A stretch of 64,000 nucleotides of DNA. It comes from Prevotella sp. Its GTDB lineage: Bacteria > Bacteroidota > Bacteroidia > Bacteroidales > Bacteroidaceae. How positions within the stretch are numbered: position 1 is the first letter of the stretch; every line of letters starts with the position of its first letter. The position numbers were made by a program, and so were the translations under genes. This document shows, piece by piece, positions 52,010 through 59,233 of the stretch. The notes beneath the pieces are model-generated. The model saw only the letters and a program-made list of their open reading frames with translations, ran no database searches and had not been told where the DNA came from. The stretch lies in the NCBI GenBank assembly GCA_017541365.1, contig JAFXZF010000007.1:60655-124654 (forward strand), written 5' to 3'.

Positions 52010-53008
52010 TTGAACAGGATTGTTTACATACTATTGTCACTGGTCATGGTGATATGCGCTTCTGAGGGCTTTGCTCAGAACAAGGCGAAGCAGAGTATGC
52101 GACGACTGATTCACAAGACGGACAGTCTGCTGACACAGAAGTATGAACGCACAAACTATGACACTAACTACATTCGTCGCCCAGAGACTAAATTGACGTT
52201 GACGGGCAGGCTGAACTTCTCGGGACGGAGAATCCGCACAAAGGGTTTGACGAGCGATGGCATGCACTTCTCGTCGAGAGCGGACGCTGATTATAAGGCT
52301 ACTGTGAGCATAGGTGCAAACTATGCGGGCGTAGGTCTAAACCTGTCACTGAACCCAGGAAAACTGGCTGGCAAATATCGCGACTATGAGCTTAACTTCT
52401 CGAAATATGGCAACACATGGGGTGGCGAGATAAGCTATCAGGACGCAAAGAACTTCAAAGGATGGTATGACAGGGAGGGTGTAGGTAAACAGGATATTCC
52501 GAATGACGTGTTGCACCTGAGAACGCTGAACATCAACTTCTATTATGCCTTCAACCATCGCAAGTTCTCCTACCCTGCCGCCTTCAGTCAGACGTACATA
52601 CAGCGACACTCGGCTGGCAGTGTGCTACTGGCAATGTCATATCAAGGGCAGTGGGGCGATTCTGAGTCGCCAGAGGGACTGCTGAAACTAAGGATAAACA
52701 ACATAGGCATAGGTGGTGGCTACGGCTACAACTGCGTGCCTTCAGAGAAATGGCTGTTGCATATATCTGCCATGCCTACATTCGTAGTGTATAGTCATGC
52801 ATCAGCCACGCTGGATGATAAGCGCACCCCACTCCGCCACCGCTTTCCCGAGGTGATAATAACCAGCAGAGGAGCGGTGGTGAGAAACTTCAGCCGCAGC
52901 TTTATGGGGATGTCGATGGTGTTCAACTTCTCTAACGTGGGAGATAGCGACAACGAGATACGCAACATAAAGTGGCTGATGCGCATATTCTACGGGGTGA
53001 GGTTGTAA
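52010..53008 (+). CDS. DUF4421 outer-membrane beta-barrel protein
   Basis: A 332-residue protein from a TTG start (NRIVYILLSLVMVICASEGF, a signal peptide ending near FAQ). KTDSLLTQKYERTNYDTNYI, RPETKLTLTGRLNFSG and DYELNFSKYGNTWGGEISYQ are characteristic of the DUF4421 family of Bacteroidetes, predicted barrels of unknown function. It ends in a typical aromatic C-terminal strand. The hairpin array begins at its stop codon. Confidence 0.8.
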   Translation: MNRIVYILLSLVMVICASEGFAQNKAKQSMRRLIHKTDSLLTQKYERTNYDTNYIRRPETKLTLTGRLNFSGRRIRTKGLTSDGMHFSSRADADYKATVSIGANYAGVGLNLSLNPGKLAGKYRDYELNFSKYGNTWGGEISYQDAKNFKGWYDREGVGKQDIPNDVLHLRTLNINFYYAFNHRKFSYPAAFSQTYIQRHSAGSVLLAMSYQGQWGDSESPEGLLKLRINNIGIGGGYGYNCVPSEKWLLHISAMPTFVVYSHASATLDDKRTPLRHRFPEVIITSRGAVVRNFSRSFMGMSMVFNFSNVGDSDNEIRNIKWLMRIFYGVRL

Positions 53009-53145
53009 AACACCTGCGGTGTTACGAAACGCAATCAAAGATTGCTACGAAACGGCGCTGAAGCGCCTACGAAACGCGAGCAGAGCCCGCTACGAAACGC
53101 AATCAAAGATTGCTACAAAACGGCGCTGAAGCGCCTACGAAAACG
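53009..53145 (+). repeat. Variable-stem hairpin array, six units
   Basis: Starting at the DUF4421 stop: AACACC-TGC-GGTGTT, GCAATC-AAA-GATTGC, GGCGCT-GA-AGCGCC, GCGAGC-AGA-GCCCGC (one mismatch), then GCAATC-AAA-GATTGC and GGCGCT-GA-AGCGCC again. All are joined by TACGAAAC (once TACAAAAC). The period is 22-23 bases. The linker is constant while stem sequences change and keep pairing. Confidence 0.9.
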
Positions 53146-53152
53146 AAAACCT

Positions 53153-53185
53153 TTTGAACTATTAAACCCTTTGAACCTTTGAACC
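53153..53185 (+). repeat. Octamer array overlapping the phosphatase start
   Basis: TTTGAACT, ATTAAACC, (C), TTTGAACC, TTTGAACC. The TTG in the last unit (53179) is the predicted start codon, the same arrangement as at nth. Confidence 0.85.
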
Positions 53186-53784
53186 AAAAACGAAGCATAG
53201 CGGCATTTGACTTCGACGGCACACTGACGACGAAAGACTCGTTGCTGGCATTTCTGCTGTTTACTCAGGGTAAGGCACGCACCTACCTTGGGCTGCTGTA
53301 CCTCAGCCCCTGCATACTCATGATGCTTCTCCATCTCATCGACAACAATCGCTGCAAGGAAATCCTTCTCTCCCACTTCTTCAAGGGTATGCCCTACGAG
53401 GACTTCAAGGCATTAGGACTGCAGTTCGCCAAATCTGATGTTCAATCTTCAATATTCAATGAAGAAACCCTTGCCACCCTTCGCCAGCACCTCGCCGATG
53501 GTCACAAAGTCTATATCATCAGTGCCAGCGTAGAAGAGTGGGTGCGTCCCATCGCCCAACGTCTCGGCGTTACCAACGTGCTATGCACCCACCTCGCAGT
53601 AGGTCCTGACGGTCTGCTCACAGGCAAGTATGACGGCAAAAACTGTCATGGACAGGAGAAGGTCAACCGCCTCCTCGCCGTAGAGCCACATCGCGAAGAG
53701 TATTACCTCTATGCCTATGGCGACTCCAGCGGCGACAAGCAACTCTTCGCCCTCGCTGATGAATACCAGAAGATAAAGCGCTGA
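53179..53784 (+). CDS. HAD-IB family phosphatase
   Basis: A 201-residue protein. IAAFDFDGTLTTKDSLLAFL is the DxDGT nucleophile motif, KVYIISASVEEWVRP the Ser motif, and LYAYGDSSGDKQLFALAD the acidic motif III/IV. A hydrophobic segment (LGLLYLSPCILMMLLHLI) forms the cap region. This subfamily includes phosphoserine and lipid phosphatases; the substrate is not known. The start is a TTG inside the octamer array; ATT at 53161 is a less likely alternative. Confidence 0.85.
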   Translation: MNQKRSIAAFDFDGTLTTKDSLLAFLLFTQGKARTYLGLLYLSPCILMMLLHLIDNNRCKEILLSHFFKGMPYEDFKALGLQFAKSDVQSSIFNEETLATLRQHLADGHKVYIISASVEEWVRPIAQRLGVTNVLCTHLAVGPDGLLTGKYDGKNCHGQEKVNRLLAVEPHREEYYLYAYGDSSGDKQLFALADEYQKIKR

Positions 53785-53792
53785 AACTATAC

Positions 53793-53834
53793 ATCCCCTT
53801 GCCCAGTCTTTTTTCTGAGCAAGGGGATTCTATT
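53793..53834 (+). terminator. Terminator after the HAD phosphatase
   Basis: ATCCCCTTGC pairs with GCAAGGGGAT around a loop, followed by TCTATTT. Confidence 0.8.
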
Positions 53835-54416
53835 TGCTGTATGAAATATCTAACGTAACAATCACTATCTATGTTCTGCCTACAAATTTAAGCATTATTT
53901 TTCTTTCCTCCAAAAGAAAAGGGGGAAAACTGTAATCTTGGAGAATAGGATGGATTGAACACTATGTAACGTAATCGGGAGAAATGCTTTCACTTTGATT
54001 TTTCGTAACGGCATTTCCTTGCGATTTTTGCAAGCAAGTGACAAACGGGTCGCAAATTCGTAAATCTCACAGATTTTGTAACTACCTGATAATGAACATC
54101 TAAAATATAGAGCGGTGATTTTAGTACCTCAAAAGAGCATAAAAAGCGCCCATAAAGGCATAGCTTTTGCCTTATAAAAGCATAACTTTTGCACCCTAAA
54201 CCCTATGCTTTAAGGTGATAAACCCATAGCTTTAAGGTTGGGAAGGCTATTTTCAACCCATAAAAGGGCAAATCTTTAGCTTCTTCAACTCTATTTCGCT
54301 CTTTTATTACTGCATTTTTGATATGGCACTTTGCTACGTAAAGGGATTAAAAATGTCGCATTGTGTCAAAACACGTAGTATAATCTCTAAGGACAAACAA
54401 AAAAGTGGGGAAAAGT
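53835..54416. other. 580-base stretch without a recognised gene
   Basis: A/T-rich with no coding frame that shows family features. It contains the 22-bp repeats described at 54131-54262. The segment at 54040-54110 (GTCGCAAATTCGTAAATCTC, then TTTTGTAACTACCTGATAAT) has the look of a dispersed intergenic repeat but has no second copy in this window. Confidence 0.5.
54131..54262 (+). repeat. 21-22-bp degenerate tandem repeats, about five units
   Basis: Units contain GGCATAGCTTTTGCC, AGCATAACTTTTGCACC, CTATGCTTTAAGG and CATAGCTTTAAGG cores spaced 21-22 bases. The AAGCATAGCTTT-like core resembles the repeats at 16913 and 50622, though this array is more A/T-rich. Confidence 0.65.
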
Positions 54417-54448
54417 TTTGGTGGTTTCAAAAAAAAGTTGTACCTTTG
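54417..54448 (+). promoter_or_regulatory. Promoter of tRNA-Pro
   Basis: TTTG at 54417-54420 and TACCTTTG at 54441-54448, spaced 20 bases. Confidence 0.7.
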
Positions 54449-54477
54449 CACCCGCATTTGAAAAAGACAAGTGTATC

Positions 54478-54550
54478 CGGGGTGTAGCGCAGTTGGTAGC
54501 GTTCCTGGTTTGGGACCAGGCTGTCGCAGGTTCGAGTCCTGTCACCCCGA
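54478..54550 (+). tRNA. tRNA-Pro (anticodon TGG)
   Basis: Acceptor CGGGGTG pairs with CACCCCG. The anticodon stem CCTGG/CCAGG encloses TTTGGGA, giving anticodon TGG. The T arm is GCAGG-TTCGAGT-CCTGT. CCA is not encoded. Confidence 0.95.
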
Positions 54551-54555
54551 CTTCA

Positions 54556-54590
54556 AAAAGGAGCATCTCGCAGAGAGGAGCTCCTTTTTT
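54556..54590 (+). terminator. Terminator after tRNA-Pro
   Basis: AAAAGGAG pairs with CTCCTTTT around an inner ATCTC/GAGAG hairpin, followed by T residues. Confidence 0.8.
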
Positions 54591-54592
54591 AG

Positions 54593-54627
54593 TTCATAAT
54601 TCACAATTCATAATTCATAATTGATAT
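54593..54627 (+). repeat. Heptamer array before leuB
   Basis: TTCATAA, TTCACAA, TTCATAA, TTCATAA, TTGATAT directly before and into the leuB ATG. No TAnnTTTG promoter was seen between the tRNA terminator and leuB. Confidence 0.8.
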
Positions 54628-55705
54628 GAAACTAAAGATTGCAGTACTGGCTGGTGACGGCATCGGACCAGAAATCATGGAACAGGGTGTGGCTGTAATG
54701 TCTGCCGTAGCAGAGAAGTTCGGCCACGAGGTAAGTTACAAGGAGGCTCTTTGCGGCGCTCACGCCATCGACGAGGTGGGCGACCCATTCCCAGAGGAGA
54801 CCTTCCAGATATGCGAGGAGGCTGATGCAGTGCTCTTCGCATCGGTGGGCGACCCAAAGTTTGACAACAACCCTTCGGCTAAGGTACGCCCTGAGCAGGG
54901 CTTGCTCGCCATGCGCAAGAAGCTGGGACTGTTTGCCAACATACGTCCTGTGACTACCTTTGACTGCCTGGTGCACAAGTCACCTCTCAAGGACGAGATA
55001 GTGAAGGGTGCTGACTTCATCTGCATACGTGAGTTGACTGGCGGCATGTACTTCGGCAAGAAGCAGGAGCCATCAGTAAACGCTGACGGCGTGGAGGACG
55101 CTCTCGACACAAACTACTACTCACGCCCTGAAGTGGAGCGCATTCTGAAGGTGGCTTACCAGTATGCCCGTCAGCGCAGGAAGCACCTCACCGTTGTCGA
55201 TAAGGCAAACGTGCTTGCCTCATCACGCCTGTGGCGTAAGGTGGCACAGGAGCTGGCTCCTCAGTATCCTGACGTGGAGACTGACTTCATGTATGTAGAT
55301 AATGCTGCGATGCGCATGATACAGGAGCCTAAGTTCTTTGACGTGATGGTGACGGAGAACACCTTCGGCGACATACTTACCGACGAGGGCTCTTGCATCA
55401 CGGGTTCTATGGGTTTGCTGCCATCAGCTTCTACGGGCAGCTCTACGCCAGTGTTCGAGCCTATCCACGGTTCATGGCCTCAGGGCAAGGGACTGAACAT
55501 TGCCAACCCTCTGGCGCAGATACTCTCTGTGGCAATGCTCTATGAGTACTTCGACCTGAAGGAGGAGGGCGCGCTCATCCGCAAGGCTGTGGACGCTTCG
55601 CTCGACCAGAACGTGCGCACACCTGAGATTCAGGTAGAGGGCGGCGCAAAGTACGGCACAAAGGAAGTAGGTGCCTGGATTGTTGACTACATCAAGAAGG
55701 CATAG
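54626..55705 (+). CDS. leuB: 3-isopropylmalate dehydrogenase
   Basis: A 359-residue enzyme of leucine synthesis. [18 protein letters not shown] at the N-terminus, [31 protein letters not shown] and the C-terminal [20 protein letters not shown] are typical. It oxidatively decarboxylates isopropylmalate using NAD. It stands apart from the ilv operon and from other leu genes, none of which is in the window. A TPR gene follows closely. Confidence 0.97.
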   Translation: MKLKIAVLAGDGIGPEIMEQGVAVMSAVAEKFGHEVSYKEALCGAHAIDEVGDPFPEETFQICEEADAVLFASVGDPKFDNNPSAKVRPEQGLLAMRKKLGLFANIRPVTTFDCLVHKSPLKDEIVKGADFICIRELTGGMYFGKKQEPSVNADGVEDALDTNYYSRPEVERILKVAYQYARQRRKHLTVVDKANVLASSRLWRKVAQELAPQYPDVETDFMYVDNAAMRMIQEPKFFDVMVTENTFGDILTDEGSCITGSMGLLPSASTGSSTPVFEPIHGSWPQGKGLNIANPLAQILSVAMLYEYFDLKEEGALIRKAVDASLDQNVRTPEIQVEGGAKYGTKEVGAWIVDYIKKA

Positions 55706-55716
55706 GCATCCCCTTT

Positions 55717-56429
55717 ATGCAAAGACTCATTATCTTATCACGCAACTCGTGTTTGCCGTGGGCTTGCAGGCTCAGACGCAACGTGAGTTGCGTGATTCTC
55801 TTTCCATGATTGAGGGGCTCATTACGGAGCACCCCAAGGCTGTCAGGCTCTATATGCGTAAGGCAGCCCTGCATATCGACCTCGGAGAGTGGGGCAAGGC
55901 ACTCGACTCCTACGACGCAGCCCTCGCCATCATGCCTTATAACCTTACCGCCCTCTACTATCGCGGTTACGTAAACCACCATCTCAAGCGCTACGCCTTT
56001 GCCCGTCAGGACTATGAGCGCGTGCTCGCCATAGAGCCCACTCACCGTCATGCCCTCATGGGAATGATATACACCAATCCCGACGACAACCACCTTACCG
56101 ATGCCTTCGACCAGGCAAACCGCTTCGTAGAGGTCTGTCCGGATGTTTCAGAGCCCTATGCCGTGCGTAGCGAGGTGGAGACCCGCTTGCAGATGATTCC
56201 TGCCGCCACTGACGACATAGAGAAGGCAATAGCCATTGAGAAACCCCAGGCAGAGAAGAAATACCCCTTCTCCGACGATGACGAAATAGTCAGCTACCAG
56301 CTCTCCGCCTTCTCCCTCTATCTCAGGCAGGACAAGCTGCGCCCAGCCCGTGAGTCGCTTGACTATCTCGTCAGGAATGGCATCTCCCAAGCCTCCCTTG
56401 CTGATTATTATGCCAAGCTTAAGAGGTAG
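55717..56429 (+). pseudogene. TPR-repeat exported protein, signal peptide apparently frameshifted
   Basis: The main frame encodes TPR helices: AVRLYMRKAALHIDLGEWGK, LDSYDAALAIMPYNLTALYY and YAFARQDYERVLAIEPTHRH, ending LADYYAKLKR. A plausible start, ATG at 55717 (MQRLIIL), lies 11 bases after leuB but in another frame. The main frame picks up with TQLVFAVGLQAQTQRELRDS, which reads as the second half of a signal peptide. One missing base near 55735-55740 would join them. Otherwise translation must start at GTG 55671 inside leuB or GTG 55749. It ends two bases from the convergent pectinesterase gene. Confidence 0.65.
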
Positions 56430-56431
56430 GG

Positions 56432-57931
56432 CTACCAGCCTAATACGTAGTTAGCATCAGCATACCGTCCTATCAGCGAGGCATCCTTTACGGCATCCAG
56501 TTGCCTTGAATACTTATTGCGCTTTGAGGTGTCGATGGGCTTGCCGTCCACCCCAACGCTGTTAAACTCCCACAGGTGGGCAGTCTTCAGAGCCTCCTCC
56601 TCGTGGCTCCATCCAGCCGCTGGCACGTTCTCCAGCGTGCAGTTCAGCAATACCGCCTCCTGATGCGGGTAGCTCTTGTTTTTGTTGCTCGATGTCTTAG
56701 CCAGAAACGCGGCATCCTTATTCGTGCCCCTGAAGGTACAGCTCACAAACACGTTGCCGTGATTCTCGCTGCCGTTCCTTATCCACATAAATGTGCTTGG
56801 GCTCACCAGCGTACAGTGGTTGAAGAATGATGGTCCGCGTCCCAGCACCGTGTCGCCATGACCAGAGATGTAGCAGTTCATCCAGTATGTGCTGCCATTC
56901 ACCTGCAGGGCATCTCCTGAACCTATTACCCCCACGTTCTCGGCGTAGTTATGCTCTCCGTTCAGCAGGAATCCCTCAGCCTGTCCCGTGCAGTCAGTCT
57001 TGAATGTGATATCCCTGAATATCATGTGCTGGCAGTTGTCAGCAGCCACGGCAGCCCTCCTTGATGGGAAGGTGCCCCTCACCTCGTTTGTCTTTATGTC
57101 GGCAGGATGCGGGTTAAACACCTCGTTGTTAGGGTAGTGCACCAGTGTCTGTTCTCTGCCCTCGCCCTCTATCGTCACGTAGTTTTTATTGCGGAAGTAC
57201 ACCAGTTCCTGATAGTCGCCAGCCTTCACCCTCACCGTTCTGCGCTCACTCTCGCTGCCCAGGCGGTCGGGTATGAAGTCCATTGCTCCCTGCAGTGTCG
57301 AGAAATCTCCTGAGCCGTCACTCGCCACCGTCAGCACCCTCTGTCCGCTGTCGGGAGCCTTCTCTTTCGTCTTGAAGGTCCATGCCTTCTTGCCCTTCAC
57401 GCCGTCGAAGCCGGCAATCACCCCCTTGTCTATCGTCACGTAATACTCCCTGCCATACTCCAGCATGTTGTTATGCAAGTATATCGTAGCCTTGTTTCCG
57501 TTCGCTATGATGGGGTAGAAGTGGAATCCGTCTGAAAATCCCCCTATTATGGTCAGCTGGTAGTTTCTCTTGTCAGGCTTGTTATAGGCAGAAGGCGTGC
57601 CCGAGCGTGTGTTTCTGTTGGTTATGTTGCCGGTATTGTAGTTGTATGGCGTCTTTATGTAGTCAGCCCCCGGTGCGTCGGGAGTCCTTTCCGTCGGACC
57701 GGCAGGTATGCTCATGTCCAGTTTGTCCACCAGCTTCCCAGTCTTGCTGTCATACACCCTTATGCATCCCTTTTTGCCCACCTTCACCTCGCTGTCCAGC
57801 GTAACGGTAAGGTGCGTGTCAGGATTCACCCCCACGCTTCCGTTCTCAGGAAAAAGTTTTACCTCGCCCATTGCCATTACGGGCATCAGCCCTGCCATGC
57901 AGCATAATAGTTTCTTGATGCTCTTTTTCAT
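56432..57931 (-). CDS. Pectinesterase-like exported protein
   Basis: A 499-residue protein with a signal peptide (MKKSIKKLLCCMAGLMPVMA). An N-terminal Ig-like domain (residues about 25-190, LFPENGSVGVNPDTHLTVTL) precedes a right-handed beta-helix of the pectin methylesterase type (LTVASDGSGDFSTLQGAMDF). GDYQELV, GQAEGFLL, GSGDALQV and GHGDTVLG correspond to the first four family motifs and keep both Asp positions. The usual LGRPW motif is not recognisable (FRGTNKDAAF). It probably acts on plant pectin or a related glycan, but the altered motifs leave activity uncertain. Confidence 0.8.
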   Translation of the reverse strand: MKKSIKKLLCCMAGLMPVMAMGEVKLFPENGSVGVNPDTHLTVTLDSEVKVGKKGCIRVYDSKTGKLVDKLDMSIPAGPTERTPDAPGADYIKTPYNYNTGNITNRNTRSGTPSAYNKPDKRNYQLTIIGGFSDGFHFYPIIANGNKATIYLHNNMLEYGREYYVTIDKGVIAGFDGVKGKKAWTFKTKEKAPDSGQRVLTVASDGSGDFSTLQGAMDFIPDRLGSESERRTVRVKAGDYQELVYFRNKNYVTIEGEGREQTLVHYPNNEVFNPHPADIKTNEVRGTFPSRRAAVAADNCQHMIFRDITFKTDCTGQAEGFLLNGEHNYAENVGVIGSGDALQVNGSTYWMNCYISGHGDTVLGRGPSFFNHCTLVSPSTFMWIRNGSENHGNVFVSCTFRGTNKDAAFLAKTSSNKNKSYPHQEAVLLNCTLENVPAAGWSHEEEALKTAHLWEFNSVGVDGKPIDTSKRNKYSRQLDAVKDASLIGRYADANYVLGW

Positions 57932-57996
57932 ATTTGTGTCGTTTTTTTTAGGTTGGTTTTATTTGTAGTGCCTTTAGGTATCCTTATACCATGCTG

Positions 57997-58004
57997 CAAA
58001 GGTA
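57997..58004 (-). promoter_or_regulatory. -7 box for the pectinesterase-like gene
   Basis: The minus strand reads TACCTTTG, 66 bases upstream of the start. Confidence 0.55.
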
Positions 58005-58118
58005 AACATTATTTCCTCCACCTCCAAATTTTGCTTAGGATTATTCTTGCTAAGTGATGGCGCACTGCTGCAAAGCGATGGCATACTTTTGTGCAATTCC
58101 TTTTTTTTACGCTTTTTA

Positions 58119-58150
58119 TTTGCATAATCGGAAAAGTTTTGCTAATTTTG
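58119..58150 (+). promoter_or_regulatory. Promoter of the tRNA-Thr/tRNA-Gly pair
   Basis: TTTG at 58119-58122 and TAATTTTG at 58143-58150, spaced 20 bases. Confidence 0.7.
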
Positions 58151-58170
58151 CATCCGCAATAAGCAAGAGT

Positions 58171-58243
<73 letters not shown>

Positions 58244-58277
58244 CCTCAAAGGGGATCAACTTGGTCCCCTTTCTTAT

Positions 58278-58350
58278 GCGGTAATAGCTCAGTTGGTAGA
58301 GCAGCGGCTTCCCAAGCCGCAGGTCGCGGGTTCGAGCCCCGTTTACCGCT
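58278..58350 (+). tRNA. tRNA-Gly (anticodon CCC)
   Basis: Acceptor GCGGTAA pairs with TTACCGC. The anticodon stem GCGGC/GCCGC encloses TTCCCAA, giving anticodon CCC for GGG codons. T arm GCGGG-TTCGAGC-CCCGT. It follows tRNA-Thr by 34 bases and is likely co-transcribed. Confidence 0.95.
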
Positions 58351-58378
58351 CAGCAAAAAACTCTCACCCACAACCTGC

Positions 58379-58437
58379 GGTCGCGGGCTATTCGGCTAAA
58401 GCCTCATCATGTGCATGTCGAGCCCCGTTTACCGCTC
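58379..58437 (+). repeat. Partial duplicate of the tRNA-Gly 3' end
   Basis: GGTCGCGGG (58379-58387) and a 20-bp exact copy of the tRNA 3' end plus one following base (58418-58437, original at 58332-58351) flank a 30-base unrelated insert that replaces one T of the original. The arrangement could be an attachment-site scar. Confidence 0.8.
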
Positions 58438-58440
58438 TAA

Positions 58441-58516
58441 AAGTCGCAAAGCGACTACGAAACGCAACCTTGTTGCTACGAAACGGCGCAAGCGCCTACG
58501 AAAACGAAGACGAAAA
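58441..58516 (+). repeat. Variable-stem hairpin array, three units
   Basis: GTCGC-AAA-GCGAC, GCAAC-CTT-GTTGC and GGCGC-AA-GCGCC joined by TACGAAAC and ending in a degenerate ACGAAAACGAAGACG run. It begins right after the tRNA-Gly duplicate. Confidence 0.9.
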
Positions 58517-58624
58517 CGAAAAGCACTACCCTACCCTTGACGTTAAACAATACAACCTCTAAACAAATGTGAAAAATGCGTTAATAATTACTTGTTGTAT
58601 TGATTTGCGTCAATAATATTACAT

Positions 58625-58638
58625 TGTGTGCGCACACA
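58625..58638. promoter_or_regulatory. 14-bp perfect palindrome upstream of the micro-ORF promoter
   Basis: TGTGTGCGCACACA lies 14 bases upstream of the -33 element. It has the form of a dimeric regulator site; the regulator is unknown. The rest of 58520-58650 shows no gene. Confidence 0.45.
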
Positions 58639-58651
58639 GTTTGAATTTTTC

Positions 58652-58682
58652 TTGCACAATATCATAATTCGACGTAACTTTG
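58652..58682 (+). promoter_or_regulatory. Promoter of the micro-ORF transcript
   Basis: TTG at 58652-58654 and TAACTTTG at 58675-58682, spaced 20 bases. The predicted leader to the first micro-ORF is about 140 bases. It can fold into a GTGAG/CTCAC hairpin (about 58708-58734) and a GAACTC/GAGTTC hairpin (about 58748-58784). Confidence 0.65.
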
Positions 58683-58828
58683 CACTCGTGATTTGCAAGA
58701 GCACCGTGAGCCTGCTTGCAGCAGACACTCACTAATCACCACGTGCGAACTCGTTTATCATCGTCAAAAGAAACAAAGAGTTCTTCGACGTAAAAGAGTA
58801 TTAATTAAAAAAAAGAAAGGATTGCATT

Positions 58829-58897
58829 ATGATTAAGAATGTATTGGTTTGGATGGTACAGCATACCCCAATCACTGAGTTCTATGCTGAGGCTTAA
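58829..58897 (+). CDS. Micro-ORF 1, 22-residue peptide
   Basis: Twenty-two codons, ATG to TAA. The peptide begins MIKNVLVWMVQ and ends HTPITEFYAEA. A purine-rich AAAGGA lies 8 bases upstream. It is paired with micro-ORF 2 (59006-59074): 19 of 22 residues are identical, with no insertions or deletions. Six codons differ only at a silent third base, and the stop codon also differs (TAA against TAG). That pattern is what selection on an encoded peptide leaves behind. The hydrophobic first half and polar second half suggest an amphipathic or membrane-associated peptide. I do not recognise a family. Confidence 0.75.
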   Translation: MIKNVLVWMVQHTPITEFYAEA

Positions 58898-58947
58898 GCA
58901 TAAATGCACAGCATATATAGAACGAAAAGGAATATAGAGACGAGAGT

Positions 58948-58974
58948 TTAGTTAGTTTAGTTAGTTTGATTAGT
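58948..58974 (+). repeat. Three tandem 9-bp units between the micro-ORFs
   Basis: TTAGTTAGT, TTAGTTAGT and TTGATTAGT in a row, followed by TAG. Confidence 0.85.
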
Positions 58975-59005
58975 TAGAAATTAGTATTAGGAAAGGGATA
59001 GTATT

Positions 59006-59074
59006 ATGATTAAGAAAGTTTTGATTTGGATGGTAGAACATACCCCCATCACTGAGTTTTATGCGGAAGCATAG
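59006..59074 (+). CDS. Micro-ORF 2, 22-residue peptide
   Basis: Twenty-two codons, ATG to TAG. The peptide begins MIKKVLIWMVE and again ends HTPITEFYAEA. Compared with micro-ORF 1 the amino-acid changes are N4K, V7I and Q11E. A GGAAAGGG sequence lies about 10 bases upstream. It is followed within 32 bases by a strong terminator, so the two peptides appear to be the only products of this transcript. Confidence 0.75.
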   Translation: MIKKVLIWMVEHTPITEFYAEA

Positions 59075-59105
59075 ACTGCAAAACAATGCAAAGTAATCCA
59101 ACCTT

Positions 59106-59151
59106 AAAAAAGGAGTCCTCCCCACAACTGAAGTGGAGAGGACTTTTCTTT
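59106..59151 (+). terminator. Terminator of the micro-ORF transcript
   Basis: AGTCCTCCCCAC pairs with GTGGAGAGGACT (one mismatch) around seven bases, flanked by A-run and TTTTCTTTT. Confidence 0.9.
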
Positions 59152-59155
59152 TAAA

Positions 59156-59226
59156 CTCGCTGCGCGGGTACGAAAACGAAACGCTGCGCTACGAAACGCA
59201 ACTTCGTTGCTACGAAGACGAAAGCG
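59156..59226 (+). repeat. Variable-stem hairpin array, about three units
   Basis: CTCGC-TGC-GCGGG (one mismatch), a weak ACGCTGCGCT unit, and GCAAC-TTC-GTTGC, joined by TACGAAAACGAAAC and TACGAAAC. It ends seven bases before the stop of the convergent rRNA methyltransferase gene. Confidence 0.8.
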
Positions 59227-59233
59227 ATTACTG

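Noticed and set aside
53009..53145. CRISPR array
   Set aside because: Period is about 23 bases, the constant part is only 8 bases, the variable parts are self-complementary, and no cas gene is present.
58829..59074. Micro-ORFs as amino-acid leader peptides
   Set aside because: No run of one amino acid, and no biosynthesis gene follows; a terminator comes straight after.
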